DNA from: Amyloporia xantha
Lineage: Eukaryota > Basidiomycota > Agaricomycetes > Polyporales > Adustoporiaceae
DNA: 59,584 bases
Direction: 5' to 3'
Assembly: GCA_036971615.1 (NCBI GenBank)
Contig: JAYKKR010000058.1
Span: 1-59,584, forward strand
The notes under the pieces were generated by a model. The model was not told the DNA's origin, did not search any database, and saw only the letters and a program-made list of their open reading frames with translations. Below are positions 12,200 through 25,600 of the stretch, piece after piece. Made by a program: the position numbers and the translations under genes. Positions within the stretch are counted from its first letter, which is position 1; every line of letters starts with the position of its first letter.

Positions 12200-12790
12200 A
12201 GATCTTATCGAAAACTGGGATTTATGAGGATGCTCAACTTACGTATCGATCAGAGCCTGAGATGAGCCTTCCTGTTAATCAAAGCTTCGCCTTAAGCTAT
12301 AGATCGAGGCCCGTATCCTTTCAGTGCGGCTTGGGGTCAGAACGGATGCGAGCCTCTGTTTTATATCCATTACAGAGCATACTGGAAGCCAGAAAAAAGG
12401 ATCGAGCGTTATTCTGGGGATTCTATCGAAGGGGCACCTTTGTAAGTGTTTCAATGCGCAACATGTGTTCGGATCAAAGACATGCCTCCGCGTTTCATCG
12501 AATCTTTCCCTTCGGTTGTGAACGAGTGCCCGTTTTTTTATTTCTTTGGACACAAATCTTCGTCTTGGATCAAATGCAAGGTTTGGGATCGTTTTGAAGA
12601 CTCACTCGGGCTTTCGATCTGGATCGAATATCTATTAACGCATCATATCGAAGAGGTAGTGAATACGAGCCTTGGGTTAGGTTGAACGCCGGGATTGGCA
12701 TCCTATCGAAGGTACACTTCCCTGCATGGTCGAACATTGATCGTGGGATCCTATCGAAGCTGGATAGTACGCTCCGAGTCGAATGCTAAT
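12200..12790. repeat. TCGA-rich segment with repeated CTATCGAAG words
   Basis: By eye I count 13 TCGA tetramers in about 580 bp, where roughly two would be expected. Several sit in a longer repeated word: ATTCTATCGAAGGGGCAC near 12417, ATCCTATCGAAGGTACAC near 12699 and ATCCTATCGAAGCTGG near 12748. Copies are scattered rather than in strict tandem. A similar clustering occurs at 42180-42406. Confidence 0.55.
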
Positions 12791-12961
12791 CCTAGTATAC
12801 GCTTTTGACTACTGGAATACTTCTGTCAAAACGCATGAGTCAGCTGCATAGGGTCTGAAGCTCGCTCGACACGGAGTTTTTATGAGTATATATTCAAGAT
12901 AGAGTGCGATAGGTGGAAATATACGAGTGCTGACTTAGAGGAAAGACCAACGCGACTGAGT

Positions 12962-12975
12962 CACGTGATCACGTG
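12962..12975. promoter_or_regulatory. CACGTGATCACGTG, double E-box palindrome
   Basis: A perfect 14-bp palindrome made of two CACGTG E-boxes separated by AT. CACGTG is the known core site of basic helix-loop-helix regulators in fungi. No convincing gene follows directly, so its role is unknown. Confidence 0.35.
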
Positions 12976-13604
12976 TCTGTTGAATCCATCCGCGCTCCGG
13001 CTCCTTTGCCCGCTAAGCTCGCCTTCGTATCCTGTCTGCCTGATAGAATCGTCGAATGACCGTTTTCTACCAATTCTCCGGTGCGTGCTTCACGTAAGTG
13101 ATAAAAATCGAATTGCTGACCAACTGGAAAGCAGTGGACACCTGGAATACAATGTGCTGCTCCGCTTACATATCACACTCAAGAATTACACGTTATATCC
13201 ATCCGGGTCAATCTCCTACGGGCTAGGCTTTCTACCTGAAGTTGAATTTGCTTCAGTGAGTTGTCACGAATAACTGCCGCTCTGTCGGCTGATTATATAT
13301 TCATCGTTGGTTTGCGACTGATAGAAATCACTTCCTTTGGATGCAAGTCCAACCTGGATACGCACGCTGGACCATCTACTTGCGCTGTCTCACCCTCACA
13401 CAGTTTTCAGACGCTTTGCAGGAGTGCTGTTTGCCTCGGTCGAATTTTGAATGTTCTGCCGCCGCTATTCTTCCATGGATTAGGTTATGCGGGCACGGGA
13501 GGGGTGCACAAGTAAGGTAAGCATAACAGTACCCAATTCGGGCTTGCTGGCATTCTATGTTGCAAGGAGCAGCTACAAAGTACTACCTAGTCTGCTTTCT
13601 TCGC

Positions 13605-13999
13605 TGCTTGTCACCCGGGTGTTAACCTGGGATTCAACCGGACGGCAGGGCGCACCCTCGAAACAACTGCGCTCCTGAAGAGCGCTGTCCGTTATTCCCG
13701 TATAGTGTCCGAGGATGCATCCAGCTTTTCTTGCACAGTACTCAGTGTGTCCGTCATGCTTACGCATCCCTTCACAGCGAAGTAGATATCTCGAGCTCTG
13801 GCACAGTGGCAGTTCTACGGCGTTTGGCCTCGCCGACGCTAGGTGCATGATGGGGCGCTGATGATTCGTTGCTTGTCATATGGTTGGTAACCTGTGGTCC
13901 AATCGGACGGCAGGGCGCACCCTCAAAACAGCACGATGAAGCACTTTCTGACTGCGCCGAGTGTTTCGCCGACGCTAGGCGCATGATGGGGCGCCGATG
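13605..13999. repeat. Imperfect tandem duplication, about 130-260 bp units
   Basis: Two units share the blocks CGGACGGCAGGGCGCACCCT (near 13640 and 13902) and GACGCTAGGYGCATGATGGGG (near 13836 and 13974), in the same order and orientation. The first unit is about 130 bp longer, with its extra sequence in the middle. Any protein read from them repeats EGAPCRP and SVGEA motifs, which simply reflect the duplication. Confidence 0.8.
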
Positions 14000-15180
14000 A
14001 ATATCCTTGGGTACATGTATAAGGTTGGTTTGAATCAATCGCTGTGACACAGGTGTGCTAATGCATCATTGTGTTGCGACAGGTTGGGATAAAGAAGGAG
14101 CCGAAGGGGATTTATTCTGCGACTATCGCTTCAACACGAATTTGCGTAAGGATCCTGGCTGTAGTATCTAGGCACCGGGTTGGCCGCATGGGTTTTCTCT
14201 AGGGGGGAGGGAGAAAGGGAGAAAGATCGTTCGGCTCCTCAAGTCATAGTAAGTTCACCTATGTTGCCAATCTACTTCGTATCAATTACTACTTCAGGGC
14301 CCATCAAGCAGAATCTGTAATAAGGCTTTTCATTACCTTTCTGAGGCGTAATGCTGCTGGAAAGACCATGGTAAGTACCAGCGATGCAGATGAGTTCGTG
14401 TACACTGAGTTGCGCTCGAGTCCGTTGGCAGGTCATGGGTCCTGGGTATGCCTCTGCTGTGAGCAAGTTCTAAAGCTACATCAAGAGCAAGATTGATGCG
14501 CTGGCGGCGTTACGTCGTACACTAAAGCTATGAGCGTTCCGGCGTGGGGCGATTGTGGTCAAGAATTTACCCAGCCATTTCACTCTCGTCTCTATCGCAA
14601 GGCTGAGCAGGAGAGCATGCACATTTCAAGGATGGCTCGCACGCTAGTGCACAGGAAACTGTCTCCGGGTACACGGCTACCAACTGCTCGCAGTTCCAGC
14701 TCCAGGTGATGAGCTACAAGCACGACGCCAACATCAAGTCGACCGTGCTGCCTTTCAAGAAATCAAAGGCAACCCATTCTGTCAAGGGTCGACTAAGGCA
14801 GCTGCTATATGTTTCCCCGGCAGCTTCATTATTCTGGCGAAACACGCCCGCCGACTCCCTGGCTACGCCAACGCAAGATGCCCTCCGCTACGGGATGAAT
14901 GGGCTCATGCGAGCGGCAGGGTTCGTTCGACGTATAAAGAAGGCTCCCAGCCGCATCGACACAAACACGCGTCATTGCCCGAACTTGCGAGCCCGACGGC
15001 GGAAGACTAGGTGCGAAGAAGAACTTAATAGAGAAGAGACAGGCTATCGGCTGAGAAAACACTCACGTCAAGTGGCGCGTGCAAACGGAAACAGACAGTA
15101 CTGGCGCACACGCACAAGCAGCGACTGCGTAGAGTATTCGGCGAGCTATCCACGAGCGAAGAACGAACATAGTGATTGAC
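14000..15180 (+). other. Unassigned, possibly decayed coding sequence
   Basis: A + frame of 157 codons spans 14706-15179, and other frames upstream give RLYRKAEQESMHISRMAR and LVHRKLSPGT. Alternative frames of 14700-14990 read FPGSFIILAKHARRLPGYAN, equally plausible, so the true frame probably switches. I know no family for it. Confidence 0.3.
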
Positions 15181-16350
15181 GTCGATCCCGCTGATCAATG
15201 TCGCAATCCCCGGGCAGTACTCATGATCACCGGGGTCCTCGTCACGGGCATGAGCGTCACCCACAGCGACTGTCGCCCGTCGGCGCATTCTCGGGATCGC
15301 CCATCTATACGCACCGTGGCATGATACCGGAGGTAGTAGTCGTCACGGTGCTGACGTGCGGATGAAGCACTTAGCAGACGGCGAACGGAGCAAAAGACGC
15401 GCGTTCCAGGAGAGCCTACCTGAGTATACGAGAGGGAACACCAACCAGGCTTCGCAACTGAGGATGAGTGATACGGCGTGGTGATTACGTGAGCGAGGGT
15501 GACGACGGAGGGTAGACAAACGCGGAGACAGAGCGCGGAGGCGGTTTCGATGACTGGGCGGGAGGAGGGCGGAGCGGAGAGACGGTGCGGTGAATGGATC
15601 CGAGTGCAGTGTGCGCTTGCAGAGACGAACTGGGAATGCAGCAGAAACGAATTGACAGTGGAGGACGGAGAGAAACGGAGAACGGAGCTCGGACACCGAA
15701 CAGACGAGAGGAGGCGATGTGAGCATCGAGCGAATTCCACGCCGTTGAGGCTCTGCGAGAGCCAGACGACGATCGACGGGGTGGCGTGTTTCATGGGGCA
15801 TGACTGTCGCTGGAGAGACGAGCAAACGTCGACGGCACAGACGATACTCGCACAGGCTGCACACGGCGCGTCTCTGATCACGTCGAACGTGCGTGCATAC
15901 GTGCGGGCAAACGAATCCCCCCTCAGCAACAGCAATGCAATGCGTACGTATGTACGCCGTTCGGACCCTCTCTGTCTTGTGTACCTCCGGACGTCTGTCC
16001 TGCATATGCTCGTCACTCCTATCGCGTACGAACGCCAAGCCTGCTTCTAGACACAGATCACCGCAAGCCCAACACAGACACGACGCCCACCTTCCCCCCT
16101 TATCACTCTGTCTGATCCGCCTTCCTACCGAGCTGCCACGCACCCCTTGAACCACCCTCTCAACCCTCTGACTCGCCGGCACCCCCCAGCCCGGCCTTCG
16201 CTTCCCGCTCCCCTGTCACGCTCCACGCTGCGTCGCGATACCTACACACATCGCCTTGCATCTGACGTCTGCCGCCATCCCTCTGTCGCCACCACCTACT
16301 TGAAGTATTGGATGCCGGTGGTCGAATTTGGCAACTGGATCTAGGTCTGC
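15181..16350. promoter_or_regulatory. GC- and CpG-rich island with divergent CT-rich tracts
   Basis: The - strand is pyrimidine-rich from about 15780 to 15480, and the + strand from about 16060 to 16280 (runs of CCCCCC, CTCTC and CACCC). CT-rich tracts upstream of start codons are common in filamentous fungi, so this looks like a divergent promoter region. The two long - strand frames here (273 and 279 codons) overlap in different registers and have Ser/Arg/Pro-biased composition, as expected by chance in GC-rich DNA. I do not call them genes. Confidence 0.4.
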
Positions 16351-19139
16351 CGTGTGTCTCTGGTCGTCGTGGCATAGGTTAGTAATCGCCCACCAAGGAT
16401 CTCACTTGCTCACTTGATACCGGGTCGTTTAAGTCCTATGCTTTGTTCAAGCTACGTCGATTTAGGGATATTCGTGCGACTATACGACACGTCTGCAGGG
16501 CTTACCGAGGCCGTGATTCATTTGCTTCCATTGCAGATGGGGGTTGGTCGATCTATTAAGAAGTCTTCCTCGGTGTTTGGAGGCGCCGACTTTATATTTT
16601 CGGCTCTGATAGCTGCTCCATCCCGTTTCCTTGCTCAACAGCAACTATCCTTGGATCTTTGGTGCAACGCCTCGAGATTCTTTGCAGGCCTGGAGCGACA
16701 CAATTAAGCTGATGTGCCCGCTTCCTCGTTGTCTGTACCGATGGGAAGCTTGCGAGGAATACTTCTCCGACGGTATCCTTGGAGCGAACAGAAATTCCTG
16801 ACATTACATGGCTTGGCACATGGCTGACATTAACTCTCGTGACTACGGCTGTACTCATCTCATTGGCTGCATCGGACCACAACAGGGTCGAATCGGCAGG
16901 TCAAATGAGAAAGCCCCTTTGGCACGGCCTCTTGCTCATCTTGTATATGGCCATGCCGTCTATTAGTTATGTCTGATGGCAACATCGAGTCGAGCTGTAT
17001 CTGGTAAGTTTCAACGTCCAAATTGCTCCTGCCACGCGCAATGCGCTCATCCCGTAAAGCCTTCAGCCATGAACTACGAGGAGCAGGTCTTCAGAGCAGT
17101 AGTTCTGTTGAATGGTAATGTGTGGGATGATATCCATTCTTATAGGTTCGTTTATTCCATGACCATGCTACGCCTCGCTGCAACAGACTCGTGAATCGAA
17201 GCCGCAGGCTTCTCGCACGGGGGGCATCAGGCGGAAGCTCTCGCGCCCCCACATTCGTCACTACAAACGTCACGACGCAGGGTTACCGTCTAGGTCCTTG
17301 ATATGCGCCTTCATCTTGAATCTGTCTCGCTGTCCATACATGCGCTCTGTGTCGCAGAAGTCGAGTAGGGCCGCAATCACGCAGTCACCTCTCCAAATCC
17401 ATGCGTAGGACTGGCCATTCTATCGTTCTCATTCACCGCGGTGAAGCGCGGATAACTGAACTGAACTCGAAGTAGGAAGGCTTGACTTTTAAATATCTCA
17501 ATAACTTTCCGAAGCCCATATCATTGACTATTCCGTGAGGAGCGTTGTCCTGCAGCATTTTCATTGGCTATCGGTGAGTCAACTATCTACTCAATCGCTG
17601 CCAGACGTGTTGCTGAAATATATTACGCCGTTGGCTAATATCAAAGGCGAGCTGGCGATGCTGATACGGGAAATACTTATGCCTAAACTTGGGCTGTTCC
17701 GGTTCGTCGCATTGTCCTGATTGTGTTGGTATGAAAACATTGATTATGATATTAGTGGTCACTCCGGAAATGTCCTTTCCTGCTTGCATGCACTAAGCAC
17801 CACCGTAAGCTTCCGGAATGCCCCCGCTGCCAGACTTGGGCGTGACCAAGAATCAAAACACCTCTTGAATACTTCATAGAGCCCAGTAATGATCAATTCG
17901 CAGAAGACGCGCTATGGCGAAGCGCGAGTCGGGTTTCGCTGACATGACCATAGCCGCACCAACCATCGCAGTGTCAGAAATGATAATGGCATTCATCTCT
18001 GGTCTATACCACACGCTATATCATGAAGCTGCTCTCGAAAACAAATCCATAATTCACATCGCTAATGCGAGTGCGGTCGCTTTCAACGATGAGATCTCTG
18101 TAAGAATCCAGCCCGTCGGATACTGTGGAGCAATGCTTAGCTTGCTGGTTCAGAGAGGTGTGACCGGCGGTACTTCAGGCGTACATGGTCTCTGCCCTTC
18201 GATGTCGAAGAACCAACGCCTCTTCTCAACTTCGAGCTAGGGCTGATTATGAAGACACTATGAAACGCAAGTGGACCTGTGATCCCAAGTCGGTCGCCGA
18301 CATTCCCCGTCAATTGGACGTCACATAAATATTGGTCCGTTTGCAGGTCATGGCAAACCTCTATCGACTAGGACGCACGCTCCTTCCGGTTCACGCGGAA
18401 ATTTCCTCAATCCATATGGCCGATAGCAGGCCATTCCTCACCTGAATTCTCTTCTGATCAGTTGGCCGGCAGAGGGCGCATGTGAGCGTCAAGAACGTTG
18501 CAGTGATAGACATTGTATGTGCTTCGGGGCAGTGTTCGGGGCATGGGCAGCTGTGTTGCGTGCTTGTACAGAGCACACCCTGCACAGTCTGACCGTCTTC
18601 CAAGCGCTTCTTGCGACTCCTAGGTCCCTACGCACCTGACGGAGGGTGTATCAGCGAGCTTGATGGCTGTCTGGGGCACTGCGTATAGTTGTATCGGTTA
18701 TGGGCGTTCATGAGCGGAGGAGCGTCATTGTACCTCAGAAACAATGCCGTCCGGCCGTTCATGCCTCCATTATAGTGTTTATGTTTGGGGCTGACATCCG
18801 CAGTTTTTGAAAAGAAGTCTGTAGATTCAAATTCAATGGGGTTGTTGTAAGGACTCCGATCGTCCTGCGCGGATACCGAATTTGGTGGTGGAGGAGTGCC
18901 TGGTGCTGGGCAACTGACGTATTCATTGCAGGGAGCCCCAAGAGCAAATTTGATAAGTTTATACTGTCAATTGACTCTAGGCAAGCAAACCATCAATATA
19001 TCTATGGAACTCGTATCGTGCGCGCCCAGATTCAGAAGGCAGAGTCAACATCGTCGGAGAATTCTCCAACAAGGGGCCTATGACAATGTTGACCTATGTC
19101 ATTCCTCATTCCGAAGGACCTGAGAGGGCAGAGGAACGC
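16351..19139. other. No recognisable gene
   Basis: Short + frames follow the CT-rich island: 16414-16707, then 16779-16976 with a hydrophobic run (WLTLTLVTTAVLISLAA). Later frames (17914-18240 +, and 18770-19120 + reading VFIAGSPKSKFDKF) are coherent for a few dozen codons only. I see no catalytic or structural motif. Confidence 0.4.
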
Positions 19140-19980
19140 AGTCAGTTTGCCATGATTTCAGACAGAATCATTTGAGTCGTGCTTACAAGCCATAACATCC
19201 GCAGAGATGTCCTGACCGCCTTCATATTTTTAAAGTTGCCCTTGGGGGACTCTTCGAATAAGATCACTATGGCCATACGGCAACCATGCATCATCGGCAG
19301 TAACGCACCCATCAGCTTCTTGCATATTTTCATTCGCCTGCAACCACACACCAACATCTACGTCGAACTGCTAAATATTATGGTCCGGAGGAATGTCGAG
19401 GCTGCGAGGCCGGAATCGGAGAGCAGGATATTCTCCTCCAGATCGAAGTTTTCATAATCCATATCTATGTCGGATTGATTGCCCTGCTTGTCTTCATAGG
19501 GAGGATCTTCAAACTCGTAGTAGTGCAATTCTTCGTGTAATATCTGACCATGAATAACGCTGCGCATGTTCATATGACGGATATAAGCAAAGTCTTAGAG
19601 ACATTTTTTTAACTTGAGTTTATTCAACGAATGCCAGACTCGCCTTTGTCTTCCGATCTCTGTTCATTCGTTGCACTGCCAACTCCAGGTATCGGGGTGT
19701 TACCTAGACATACCATTCGCGCACGTTTTGTGCATACAGAGTGATTTTCGAAGCGTCAAATATAAGAGGGGTATGGATACGTAAAGGCAAACTCCCGTCC
19801 TTTTTGTCCTTTGAGACCAATAGACCGAGACATGATGTGCAGAACAGGGCCTGACACAGCCATTTGCTCACCTTATACGTAGAATCACTGGGCAGTTCAA
19901 AGACAGAATTCTTCGTTTGCCTGAATACAGTACGCTCCGGAGCCGAAGTAATCGTGGGGAGCTTATGTATCACGGGGTCC
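19140..19980 (-). other. Possible decayed - strand gene, unassigned
   Basis: Three consecutive - strand frames (19973-19704, 19573-19358, 19357-19142) give reasonable protein-like text, for example SVFELPSDSTYKVSKWLCQA and the acidic DIDMDYENFDLEENILL. They are separated by about 130 bp and by a stop. This could be a two- or three-exon gene or a relic. No family recognised. Confidence 0.28.
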
Positions 19981-22699
19981 TGATATGAGAAAAACGCTAG
20001 GTGAGAAAATGACTCTTGTCATACGGCACACTGAACTCACGTTCGATAATTCGGAGAGATGCATGGCGCACTTACCATGAAGTAGCCCTGTTCCCCCTGC
20101 GCTTATGCAGCCCTTGTAAAAGTTTGATTCAGACTAGACGAATCGCCTCAGGGCCTCAACGTCGTGTTCATCCGCGACAGCGGTCTGCATGAGGGTTATC
20201 AATGCATCCGGGATAAGCAGAAAGGCATCCTGTCATGAAATAGGGTCTTTCCTTCACATTTTCTGGACATTTATTTGCGTATCTCTGCTAAAAATCAATG
20301 TCGTCATGCAGGATGAGTAGGGGACACATGCACACGCACCTCGATCTTTGTAGGGAGATCGTCCGCAGCTTTGTGCCTCTCTATTCGGTGTACATAGGAC
20401 GGCAGCAGAGCAAACGGCACACTCAAGAGATACGGACACTACACGAAACATAACAGATTCAATAGACTACTCCAGAAGCCGGAAATCGGCAGCCTGTCCT
20501 TCGCAATAATATCGCAAAAGCCTCGATAACAGGGGTGCTTCGTAATCTACCGCCCTGGCTTAGTGTTTCATAGGAACCGAACGCGACGAATGATTGGTCA
20601 AATAATAGGAATATAGACTGACACCTCATGTAACAGCGTCATTCTAGAGCCAAGACTTTCTGACGCAGGCGAAGGCAATACAAACATCCAGCACATCGGC
20701 TGAGATCTCATACGCATGATTCAGCGTATTTCGGCATTATTCAAGACGGCGCTTCGTCTAGTTTAGGCTAAACGAATGATCGCACCTCCCTCCGTGCGAC
20801 TTGACCATTGTTATGGAAGCTATAACCAACTGCAAACGTAGATGTATAAGTATGTTTTCTGTCCTGCGAAATGAACTCAGACTACATACACAGAGAATAT
20901 GAGAATATGAGACATTTGTGGGCAAGGCATCCGCTCCTTCGTGGAACTCATAATTCTGGAATTTCGAACGCAAATCCTGGGGTTTTGACCAAATCAATAC
21001 CGCAGGATGACTTCGTGATCGATAGTCATTTGCAAGAGCCCGCCAGGTTCTCCTGCATCGAGTGTCTACTGAAAGATGGAAGGGACAAGTCTGAAGTCTG
21101 TGCGGATGCGCACCGTTGCTGTCAATGGTTTCATGTGAGACTAGTACTATGAGATGTAGACATTAAAATGTCAGCCATACGTGTTCCGTCGAACCTCGCA
21201 CCTAAGACTGACACCTCCTGATGCCACGGTTTCAGGTACAGATGAATATAAAATGCGAGTAGCTTTACGTTGGATTCGCGAATTGAGCCTGTTCGTGAGT
21301 AATTACATTCAACGCTGAGCGATATATTGGCTTGAAACCGCGCTGATTTGCGACCTCCCTTCTTCATTGTCGAAAAGCCCTCCGTGTGACCTATGACGAC
21401 AATATTCCACGTTTTTGACTGAGCTTTGTTGGTAAGGATAGAATAGCGGACAACCAAGGGTCGCGGATTCGAAATTGTAGAACGCCAATTTCGAAGGTTG
21501 TGAACAATCTATGCCAGTGAATCGCGTCAAATACAACACTTATGACCGTGCTTTCTGGTAGGAAATGATGCCCTATTACGCACACTTTCCCGCGCATTCA
21601 TACACCCAGTGCACCTTGACCTTCTCTTTCTGTGCAAAGGTAGTATGGAAAATACGATCCAAACGAGTTCCGTTCCGAGGCGACTTGACCCGAAATAGCA
21701 TGGTAAGCGAAGACGGAGGGATTGGAATTAGCGTGCGACCGAACCTGCTCTTCAACGACTTCCCTGACTCGCTTATTCCTAAATAATTCCGATGTCGTAT
21801 GGTGCATGTGATGATACATTCGTTGTCGTATTTGCGGAAAGCTCTGCAGAGGAGCGAGATGAGGCTTCCGCCGCCTTCAGAGGTTACCAAACTCGGCAAC
21901 TCTCCGGTGCTAAAATCACGCGCCACGTGTCTCGTCCTGCTCCTTTTCATTCTCACTGAACTCATTTATTATTTCTTGGTTCAATTCTTTGGAATAAGAC
22001 GTGACCGCCATTAGTCGAAATCCGTTTAGGCCTTCCCAAAATCGGTGTCAGAGCGGTAAGCATTGCAGTGACCTGGAGACTGCAGAGCCTAATAACTGTC
22101 AGACAACGCGTATTTCTCACTGGACTGTTTTCAACCAAGACGCAGTTGTAGACCCTGCTTGCGCTAGAGGCCCAAAATATCAGCCCGGTAAAGTACATAA
22201 CAGCGAGGAGGTCGGTGCATTCAAGTAATCGATCGGACAGCTTTCAAGACGCACAACTGCGGTCGCGTGCGCTCTCTTGTCCTAACATTCTGTGTACGCG
22301 GCTAGCTGACTCACATGAATATCTCCAATATGATCAGACTAGCAGAATATCGACTGCGGACCGCATTGCATGAGTGTGACCGCTACCAGTGGCTGCAAAT
22401 AATAAATCGAATTTGGTGCGCATTCATCTGATGCTCTGTGATGTCTGAATTGACGCTTACGCGCGGGGACGTCGTCGTGGTTCGCGCTTGTACCTCTTCA
22501 GTAAGTAAATCCTACATGGTGTACTACTATGCCGAGCAAATGCAGGGCGATTCGCATTGGCGTTTAATTCCACGTCGACCTCCTTCTCGTGCTTGTGCAT
22601 TGCGTATCATATCTTCGTCTTCGTCAGCACAATGCTAATCATTCGACTGATCAGGTAGAAGAATTGCGTTAGCAGCGTTTCCACCGTTCAAGGTTCGAA
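19981..22699. other. No recognisable gene
   Basis: Frames of up to 129 codons occur (for example - 21576-21965) but overlap others of equal quality on the opposite strand. I could not find transposon ends of the adjoining KDZ gene here by eye. Confidence 0.4.
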
Positions 22700-25600
22700 A
22701 TGTCTCAACCTACGAGCCGCACCGTCAAATCTCGTCGCATACGCAAACAGCGGACCATCATTAAGAACAGTGCCCTCCCACCAATGACGCGTTCATACGG
22801 CAATTCTATGAAAACTAGGTTACCACTTCATTCGGATCCGTTGTTACCACCTGAGGATCCACTCCCTCATTGGGCTACCCCGGACAGTACTAGTTTCGGT
22901 CACAATGAAACACATCCGGAGATGGATCCCGACAATAGCCAGCCAGATGGTCAGAAATCCGCTTATTCAGTGAGTACGTGACTTGACTTCTTACCGGCCA
23001 CCAACACCATAATGCATCATCTAGCCAAAAGCCAGCTCGTTCGATGAACTCGTTGATATGGAGCAGGTGATCTCTCGGATTCTGTTATCTCGAGAGGCTG
23101 ACCAGGACACTGGTGGCATCTGTCGGTGTTGTGGTCACATATCATCCAAAGCCAGTATCCGATGTCGTGATTGCTGGGAGGGCGGCACACTTTGCCGAGA
23201 TTGTGTATTGGAAAGGCACACAAATAACCCATTCCATTTCATGGAGATCTGGACATCCACCCATTTCTCTCGCGTCTCTGCGTGAACTGGGAATGGTCAT
23301 ATATCTTGGCCATAAAGGCCACAATTGTCCGTGTGCTAACATTTCAGACAGGAAAGAGTTGACAGTTGTACACACTAATGGCATTCAGCAGTGCAGCATT
23401 GTCTATTGTGGCTGCCCTAGAAGTGGGGAGAAAGTTGATCAGCTCCTCACCAATGGCCTTTTCCCAGCCTCTGTGCATAAACCTCACACTGTGTTCACAT
23501 TTCAAGTTCTGCGACGCTTTCACAGTGACACCACTTGCTCACACACTGCTGCATATGACTATATTCGCCAATTGGAACGCCTCTCTAATCGCTTAGAGCC
23601 AAAAGCAGTTCCTGTATGCACATTCTGTCATATAATGGTATAACCTCTTATTTATTTGTGTTATAAACAGATGGTCTATCGGGAATTCTTGCGAGTGGCA
23701 CGAGTATGGCGTCACATGCAATCCAAAAATGGACAGGTGTTGTACATGGACTGACAGAGTTTCTTCCTGCCCATCTTCAGGGCAAGATATGTATTTCATG
23801 TCCAGCCTGTCCACTTCCAGATGTCAATATGAAGGTTGATGAAAGCACACCAGCTGAGTAAGCCATCTTTTGGTTTCAACAACAGCACTGAACTAAAATT
23901 GTCTCAATTTCTGCAAGTCACACAACAACCTTATTTCTGTCTATTGATGGTAATCATGGTTTAAGGCGAAAACGAAATAAGGGGAAGCAGCAGAGTCCTG
24001 CATTGTCTGATGGCATGGCCTATTTCCCCAAGGAAGAAAGTTATCAAGTGTATCTTCAATCCATGCCTGAAGACCATGATGTACGTGTCTTTTGACTCAT
24101 TATTAGACCCTGTGTATGACAAAGTAACAATTAGGTCCGTACCTGCAATAGCTCAAGAGTAGTTGAAGACATGTATCGATCAAAAGAAGGATTTGATGTT
24201 ACTGGAGTTGTTTCTGTGATTTGTTCACGACATGGCTTTTTTGTTCCTCTTGGAACAGTTGATATGCAGAAAGGCGAAAGGTGAGATCCTAGAAAAACAA
24301 GTTGAACGTTTGAGTTATTGAATTTCTGCAGATATGGAAATGCAGATTTTGCCCTTGCTGGTGCTTTAGAGGGTGCCAAAAAGACTCCACGCATTGTTGT
24401 GGCATATGATATTGCTTGCGGTTACTGCAAACATGTCATTGACAGGTTTGAGAAATTCTTCCCTGGTCTGAAACATCTCCTGGATAAGATCATCTTCCTG
24501 GTGCCTAAACTTCATAATGTTGGTCACCAGGAACTCTGTCAATTGGCTCAATCCTTCAATTATACTAGGGGAGTTGGGAGGACAGATGGGGAAGCTGCAG
24601 AGAGAATTTGGGCACAGGCCAATGAAAACATAGTCAGCACTCGAGAGATGGAATCTGGACATCGGCATGATGTCTTGAATGACCAACATTCAGCTCTGAA
24701 TTTTGATCACACTGTCAGACTTGGTATGTGGTTCAATACTCTGATATCACAGTGAATAATATGGATCATAGTAACTTCTCTGCAAATGAGACTGGAAGAA
24801 GCCTTAGAGCAGTCTGCACACACAATGCAAGAGTTTGCAGAGCTCAATGATGTATACCAGCCTTTTGTGCAACAATGGCTTCAAATGGATGAAAGGCCAG
24901 TGGTTGTAGGTTCCCGTGTAGTGAAGAGTGTTTATAAAATCAATGCATCTTCAGGTGCCTAGTTTATCTTCACTTTGGAAGAATATGCAGTTTAATTCAA
25001 TTTATTACAGTTCCATCACAGGTAGAAATTCTTAATAGGATTTTTGAGAGGCAATCTCAAACTGAAGAGAACCCTACTCATAACAATGGCATGGCTGCCT
25101 TTGTCAATACTGCTTTACATTTGGAAAAATCAGGTATGTTTGCAACTTTGCTTATGAACACTCAAAGCTAATAATTATCAGTTATCAAATGCAACATGAG
25201 ATCGACCCCATTGAATTGTCAACTCTCAAGAAATCATATCTTGATGCCTATACATCTTGGGGACAATCAAAGCAAATTTACATGCCTCTTGCACAATTCC
25301 AGTCCACATTGCCAGTTCTTCTCAAACATCAGCTTCCCACATCATTTCTTCCATCAGCACTTTTGCAAAGCATACAGCAAAGTCAAGGACTTCATTCCTT
25401 GGCCAATCTGGAGGGTCAATTACGTGTTGGTCAATTACATGATGCTCTCACAGATGTTCGGATTGCTCTGCGCAGTTACAACTTGCTATCAAGCCTCAAA
25501 ACAACATCACGCCATCATGCATACAACAAGGGAGTTATCACACGTGCTAGGAACAAGATGCGCAGGCTATGGGCAACAGTTTCCAGCTCTCAAGCCTTAT

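Noticed and set aside
15195..16182. Two long overlapping - strand open frames (273 and 279 codons)
   Set aside because: They overlap in different registers in CpG-rich, pyrimidine-biased DNA and have Ser/Arg/Pro-skewed composition. Long chance frames are expected there, and neither has a motif.
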